From contig CAMULB010000008.1 in assembly GCA_947089585.1 (NCBI GenBank), positions 1-36,125 of the forward strand: a DNA stretch of 36,125 nt. The letters run 5' to 3'. Below are positions 32,867-36,125 of this stretch, piece after piece. The DNA is from an uncultured Lachnospiraceae bacterium. Its GTDB lineage: Bacteria; Bacillota; Clostridia; Lachnospirales; Lachnospiraceae. Under the pieces are notes generated by a model. The model did no database searches and had not been told where the DNA came from. It saw nothing but the letters and a program-made list of their open reading frames with translations. Both the position numbers and the translations under genes were made by a program. Each line of letters opens with the position of its first letter. Position 1 is the first letter of the stretch.

Positions 32867-34742
32867 CAAGGCGATTTTTTGCAAAAATATGACGCGCTTT
32901 TGGCCTCTGTGGGGTGCGTATTTTCTGATCTGCATGATCAAGCTTCCGCTGCGTCTCTTCTACGCGCTGAAAATAAGGGATTTGGAACCGGGTGTTGTGC
33001 TGGAGGAATATCGTTTGAGCCAGCTTGAGAACGTAGTCAATACAGCGCTTCACCCGCTGCTGCTCTTTTTGTTTGCCGCAATTGCCGCGATCGCCGTGTT
33101 TTCTTATTTGTACCAGCAGAAAAGCTGCCATATGCTGCATGCCTTTCCTGTTTGCCGGGAAACCTTATTCTTTACCAATGCCTTGTCCGGGATATGTTTT
33201 CTGACGATTCCGCAAGCGGCGGCATTTTTGACCGGGATCTTTGTCTGCTTTTTTCGGCATATGACGCAGCTGGAATATTTGATGCACTATCTGGTGTTGT
33301 CTGTGGGAATGGCCTTCTTTGCGTTTGCACTTGCGGTGTGTATGGTTATGATTGCCGGAAATATGGTGGCTGCTGCCGTGTTTGATCTGATCGCCAATTT
33401 TTTGTTTGTGGGATGCCAAACGGTTGTGTCGGAGCTCTTGGTGCTGATGTCTTATGGAATGGATGAGGTGCCGGAAAGCTTTGGCGTCTTTCTTTCGCCC
33501 TATTATTATTTGAGCACGCTGTTTCCGGACTTGTTTCAGATTGGTTGGAGCGAGACTGATTTATCGAAAGCCTATGTTGCAGTAACGGTTTATTTTATGG
33601 CCGCTTTGCTGCTTTTTGCGCTGTCGATGCTTGTTTATCGCAGAAAGCACCTGGAAACGGCCGGCGATGTGCTTACGGTATCTGGTCTCAAGCCAGTGTT
33701 TCGCTGGGGCGCTGCGTTTTGCGCCGGCTGTCTTGTGACGATCTGCGGACAATTTTGGCTTGTAGGGGACTATTTTTCCGGGAAAAATTTGCTGCTGCTT
33801 CTCATATTGATGCTGTTGGGCAGCGGAATTACTTTTTTTCTGGCAGAAATGCTTTTACAGAAGAAGTTTTTTGTTTTTTGTCGGAAAAAGCTTCTTGAAT
33901 GGGGAATCGGTGCAGCGATTTTCTGCGGGTTCCTCATTGGCGTTGACTTTAATGTATTTGGCTTTGAGACATGGCTGCCCAAAGAAGAGGATTTAGAGAT
34001 GGTGTTTGTGTCTGGAATTTATCCCATTCGGGTGGAAGAGGAAGATTTTTCCCAGGTGCTGCAGATTCACGAAAATCTGATTGAGAATAAAACGGAATTA
34101 CAGCGGTATTTTCAAAAATATCAGGACAATTGCCGCAAGACGACTTTGAAATTAGTCTATACGATGAAGGACGGTCGTGTGCAGACGCGCAGCTACCAGA
34201 TTCCGGTGGAGGATTACTATCTGGCAAAGGAGGATTACGCCTTTAATCTTCTGACAGAACTGTCTGATTGCCCGGAATATTATCTGCGCTATCATTTTAC
34301 GGAAGCATATGAGGCGATTACATTTGTAGATGGGTCTTTGGATGTATTGCGGCAGGAGAAATATTTAGAAGGGATTTCCTTGGATCAGGAGCAGTGCAGA
34401 CAGATCTATGCGGCGTTTCGCAAGGATATAGAAGAAGGAAATTACAAAATTTATGATTACGCGCTGTGTGATCAGTCTGCTGACCGGGTCTATTATAATA
34501 CGTTGAGTCTCACCTACCATGTGCCAAGGGGAAGCGGTTATGTGTTTTATGGCGGTGTCGGGGAAGCGACGGAGGCAGAGACACTGCAGGCTGCGGCGAT
34601 TTCTCTGACGACGGATTGTGAGCACACGCTGCAAATACTCAAGGAGCTGGGAATTTTGGAATCTGAAAAAAATCTCATTACCCAGGAGGAGGCCGACTAT
34701 CTCTACGATGAAGAGCTTCCGGCAGCAACCGTGTATCATTAA
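32841..34742 (+). CDS. ABC transporter permease, YtrC-like, with C-terminal soluble domain
   Basis: ATG at 32841 is chosen because GGGAGGGG lies about 6 bases before it; the gene then overlaps the ATPase gene by 26 bases, implying coupled translation. The 633-residue protein has about nine hydrophobic segments in its first 350 residues, in an ABC-2-like arrangement. A soluble domain of about 260 residues follows (from WLPKEEDLEMVFVSGIYPIRVEEEDF), probably outside the membrane. Related clostridial proteins carry a DUF6449-type domain in this position; I am fairly but not fully sure of that name. The substrate is unknown. It ends the run before the lactate dehydrogenase leader. Confidence 0.85.
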   Translation: MQSKTSYFSKAIFCKNMTRFWPLWGAYFLICMIKLPLRLFYALKIRDLEPGVVLEEYRLSQLENVVNTALHPLLLFLFAAIAAIAVFSYLYQQKSCHMLHAFPVCRETLFFTNALSGICFLTIPQAAAFLTGIFVCFFRHMTQLEYLMHYLVLSVGMAFFAFALAVCMVMIAGNMVAAAVFDLIANFLFVGCQTVVSELLVLMSYGMDEVPESFGVFLSPYYYLSTLFPDLFQIGWSETDLSKAYVAVTVYFMAALLLFALSMLVYRRKHLETAGDVLTVSGLKPVFRWGAAFCAGCLVTICGQFWLVGDYFSGKNLLLLLILMLLGSGITFFLAEMLLQKKFFVFCRKKLLEWGIGAAIFCGFLIGVDFNVFGFETWLPKEEDLEMVFVSGIYPIRVEEEDFSQVLQIHENLIENKTELQRYFQKYQDNCRKTTLKLVYTMKDGRVQTRSYQIPVEDYYLAKEDYAFNLLTELSDCPEYYLRYHFTEAYEAITFVDGSLDVLRQEKYLEGISLDQEQCRQIYAAFRKDIEEGNYKIYDYALCDQSADRVYYNTLSLTYHVPRGSGYVFYGGVGEATEAETLQAAAISLTTDCEHTLQILKELGILESEKNLITQEEADYLYDEELPAATVYH

Positions 34743-34798
34743 GGGACAGCGCGGGGCGGATACATTTTGCTGAATAAGGAATAGATTTTTAAAAAAGA

Positions 34799-34807
34799 TG
34801 GTATGAT
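34799..34807 (+). promoter_or_regulatory. Extended -10 promoter for ldh
   Basis: TGG-TATGAT fits an extended -10 element. No good -35 hexamer is present. It leaves a leader of about 135 bases before the ldh start. Confidence 0.45.
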
Positions 34808-34928
34808 ATAGGGAGAGAACTGGTGCTGCATGCGGTCGGAAATCAAACCTCTGAACGGATGCAGACGGCGGGAATGATTGTTCAGATACGCTCTGGGAAG
34901 GTTCGATTCAGATATCATACTATTTTTT
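34801..34928 (+). repeat. Separated inverted repeat ending in a T run, upstream of ldh
   Basis: GTATGATAT (34801-34809) overlaps the -10 element and is the exact inverse of ATATCATAC (34912-34920), which is followed by TATTTTTTT. Shorter inverted pairs (CTGCAT/ATGCAG and CTGAAC/GTTCAG) lie between. No known riboswitch or Rex site was recognised. Confidence 0.4.
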
Positions 34929-34949
34929 TGCAAAAATCAGGAGGAAACG

Positions 34950-35903
34950 ATGGCAAAGCAAATGAATCAGCGAAAGGCTGCAGTGATTGGCTGCGGATTT
35001 GTGGGAGCTGCCTCGGCATTTACGCTGATGCAGAGCCGGCTTTTTTCGGAAATTGTATTGTTGGATGCAAATTTTGACAAAGCGGACGGAGAAGCCAAGG
35101 ACATTGCCCATGGAATTCCCTTTGCCGGTCAGATGAAGATCTATGCGGGAGAATATCAGGATCTTGCGGATGCAGCGATTGTGATTGTTACGGCGGGAGC
35201 AAACCAAAAACCAGAGGAGACAAGGCTCGACCTGGTGCAGAGAAATGTCGCCGTGTATCAAAGTATTATTCCAAGGATTGCGGCGCTTGATTTTAAAGGA
35301 ATTTTACTGATTGTATCAAATCCGGTGGATATTTTGACTTATGTGGCTGTAAAGCTCAGTGGATTCGGCTGGCAGCGGGTGATTGGTTCTGGAACGGTGC
35401 TGGATACGGCGCGTTTGAAGTACGCGTTGAGCGAGCATCTGGGAGTAGACAGCCGCAGCGTGCATTCGTTCATTATCGGTGAGCATGGCGACAGTGAAAT
35501 TGCCGCTTTCAGCAGCACCAATGTTTCTGGAATTCCGCTCAGTAGATTTTGCGAGATGCGGGGGCATTTTCACCATCAACAAGCGATGGATGAAATTGCG
35601 CAGCAGGTCAAAAACAGCGCTTACGAAATTATAGCCAAAAAACAGGCGACGTATTATGGCATTGCCATGTCGGTTCGGCGTATTTGCGAGTGTATTGTAC
35701 GGGACGAAAAATCCATATTGCCGGTATCCGCGATGATGCATGGACATTATGGCATTGAAGGAATCGCACTTAGCATGCCGGCAGTCGTGGGGGCGAAAGG
35801 GATTGAAACACATGTGCCCATTACGCTGAATGAAGAAGAGACACGTCTGCTGCTGCATTCAGCCGGAACGCTGCAGGAGATTGTTGCCCAGCTTGCGCTG
35901 TGA
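34950..35903 (+). CDS. ldh: L-lactate dehydrogenase
   Basis: The start at 34950 follows AGGAGG by 5-6 bases; the open frame extends back to 34878 through the leader. The 317-residue protein has the NAD-binding GCGFVGA (14-20), ANQKPEETRLDL with Gln86, which marks lactate rather than malate dehydrogenase, and catalytic Arg92. The substrate Arg155 is in LDTARLKY and the catalytic His179 in IIGEHGDSE. It reduces pyruvate to L-lactate with NADH, regenerating NAD in fermentation. Allosteric regulation by fructose 1,6-bisphosphate is common in this family but cannot be read from the sequence. It is a single-gene unit and its 3' end overlaps a convergent truncated frame. Confidence 0.95.
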   Translation: MAKQMNQRKAAVIGCGFVGAASAFTLMQSRLFSEIVLLDANFDKADGEAKDIAHGIPFAGQMKIYAGEYQDLADAAIVIVTAGANQKPEETRLDLVQRNVAVYQSIIPRIAALDFKGILLIVSNPVDILTYVAVKLSGFGWQRVIGSGTVLDTARLKYALSEHLGVDSRSVHSFIIGEHGDSEIAAFSSTNVSGIPLSRFCEMRGHFHHQQAMDEIAQQVKNSAYEIIAKKQATYYGIAMSVRRICECIVRDEKSILPVSAMMHGHYGIEGIALSMPAVVGAKGIETHVPITLNEEETRLLLHSAGTLQEIVAQLAL

Positions 35904-36125
35904 GAGAACGCAGGCTGGGCAAAAGATAAATACCGGGGAATGTGCTGCATGAATGAACCGATTGCCTGTTCCGCTTCAAGCCAATGTCGGTTTTCGGTGC
36001 TCTGTCCCCAGGCTTCAAGCGCAAGTTCATTAGCATCGGAAAGCTTATCTTTGATTTCTCTTGTCTCTTTCTTTAACTCAATTTGTCCGATCTTCAATGA
36101 GGAGACCTCTGACTCGATTGTACGT
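35747..36125 (-). pseudogene. Coiled-coil protein, C-terminal part, apparently truncated
   Basis: Entering from the right edge on the minus strand, the frame encodes TIESEVSSLKIGQIELKKETREIKDKL and then SDANELALEAWGQSTENRHWLEAEQ, a charged heptad-like pattern resembling coiled-coil proteins of Clostridia. From about 36000 leftwards the sequence loses this character, and the frame then runs antisense through the 3' end of ldh to a stop at 35747. The natural C terminus was therefore probably replaced by unrelated sequence through deletion or rearrangement. The start lies outside the window. Function is unknown. Confidence 0.5.

Noticed and set aside
34810..34949. Riboswitch in the ldh leader
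   Set aside because: Only short inverted pairs are seen and no known aptamer core was recognised.

Overview
The window looks like a piece of chromosome from an anaerobic, fermentative member of the Clostridia, most likely Lachnospiraceae. This is inferred from strong Shine-Dalgarno sites (AGGAGG/AAGGAG), a clostridial-type carbohydrate ABC operon with a membrane AraC regulator, pta and L-lactate dehydrogenase fermentation genes, the plsX-acpP-rnc-smc-ftsY cluster, and clostridial integrase remnants. No rRNA, tRNA or CRISPR array was recognised.

Layout. 1-1570 is a decayed mobile-element end: the start of a serine recombinase (minus strand), a C-terminal stub of a tyrosine integrase, an AT-rich DUF2971 gene and a set of TTACTACG repeats. 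1705-3440 holds a low-molecular-weight tyrosine phosphatase and a convergent EF-hand protein with a terminator and tandem repeats between them. 3706-11352 is a plus-strand run: a large cytoplasmic transglutaminase-like protein with its own promoter, then a DeoR regulator, an M17 aminopeptidase, CutC, and a membrane protein joining two thioredoxin-like domains to a CcdA/DsbD-type electron-transfer domain. A small minus-strand gene (11339-11644) separates this run from the next system.

11728-19241 is a glycan-use locus: a membrane-anchored AraC regulator, a solute-binding lipoprotein, two LplB/YtcP-type permeases and a GH29 alpha-L-fucosidase, ended by a terminator. No ATPase is encoded here, so a shared ATPase of the MsmX type is presumed. 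Aspartate ammonia-lyase, a DUF624 membrane protein and phosphate acetyltransferase follow. A MITE-like element sits between aspA and its terminator.

23032-23917 is the strangest stretch. It has no convincing gene but carries two inverted copies of a roughly 98-base hairpin core. Each copy is closed by a long, perfectly self-complementary arm whose sequence is unrelated to the other copy's arm. The stretch lies where many Clostridia carry ackA, the yceD homologue and rpmF. Beyond it are plsX, acpP, rnc, smc and ftsY, then threonine ammonia-lyase, a YtrB/YtrC-like ABC pair, L-lactate dehydrogenase and the end of a truncated coiled-coil gene running in from the right edge.

The strongest candidate for an undescribed element is the pair of hairpin repeats. 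Secondary candidates are the transglutaminase with a second domain that has lost its cysteine, the double-thioredoxin CcdA fusion, and the perfect palindrome at the plsX promoter.
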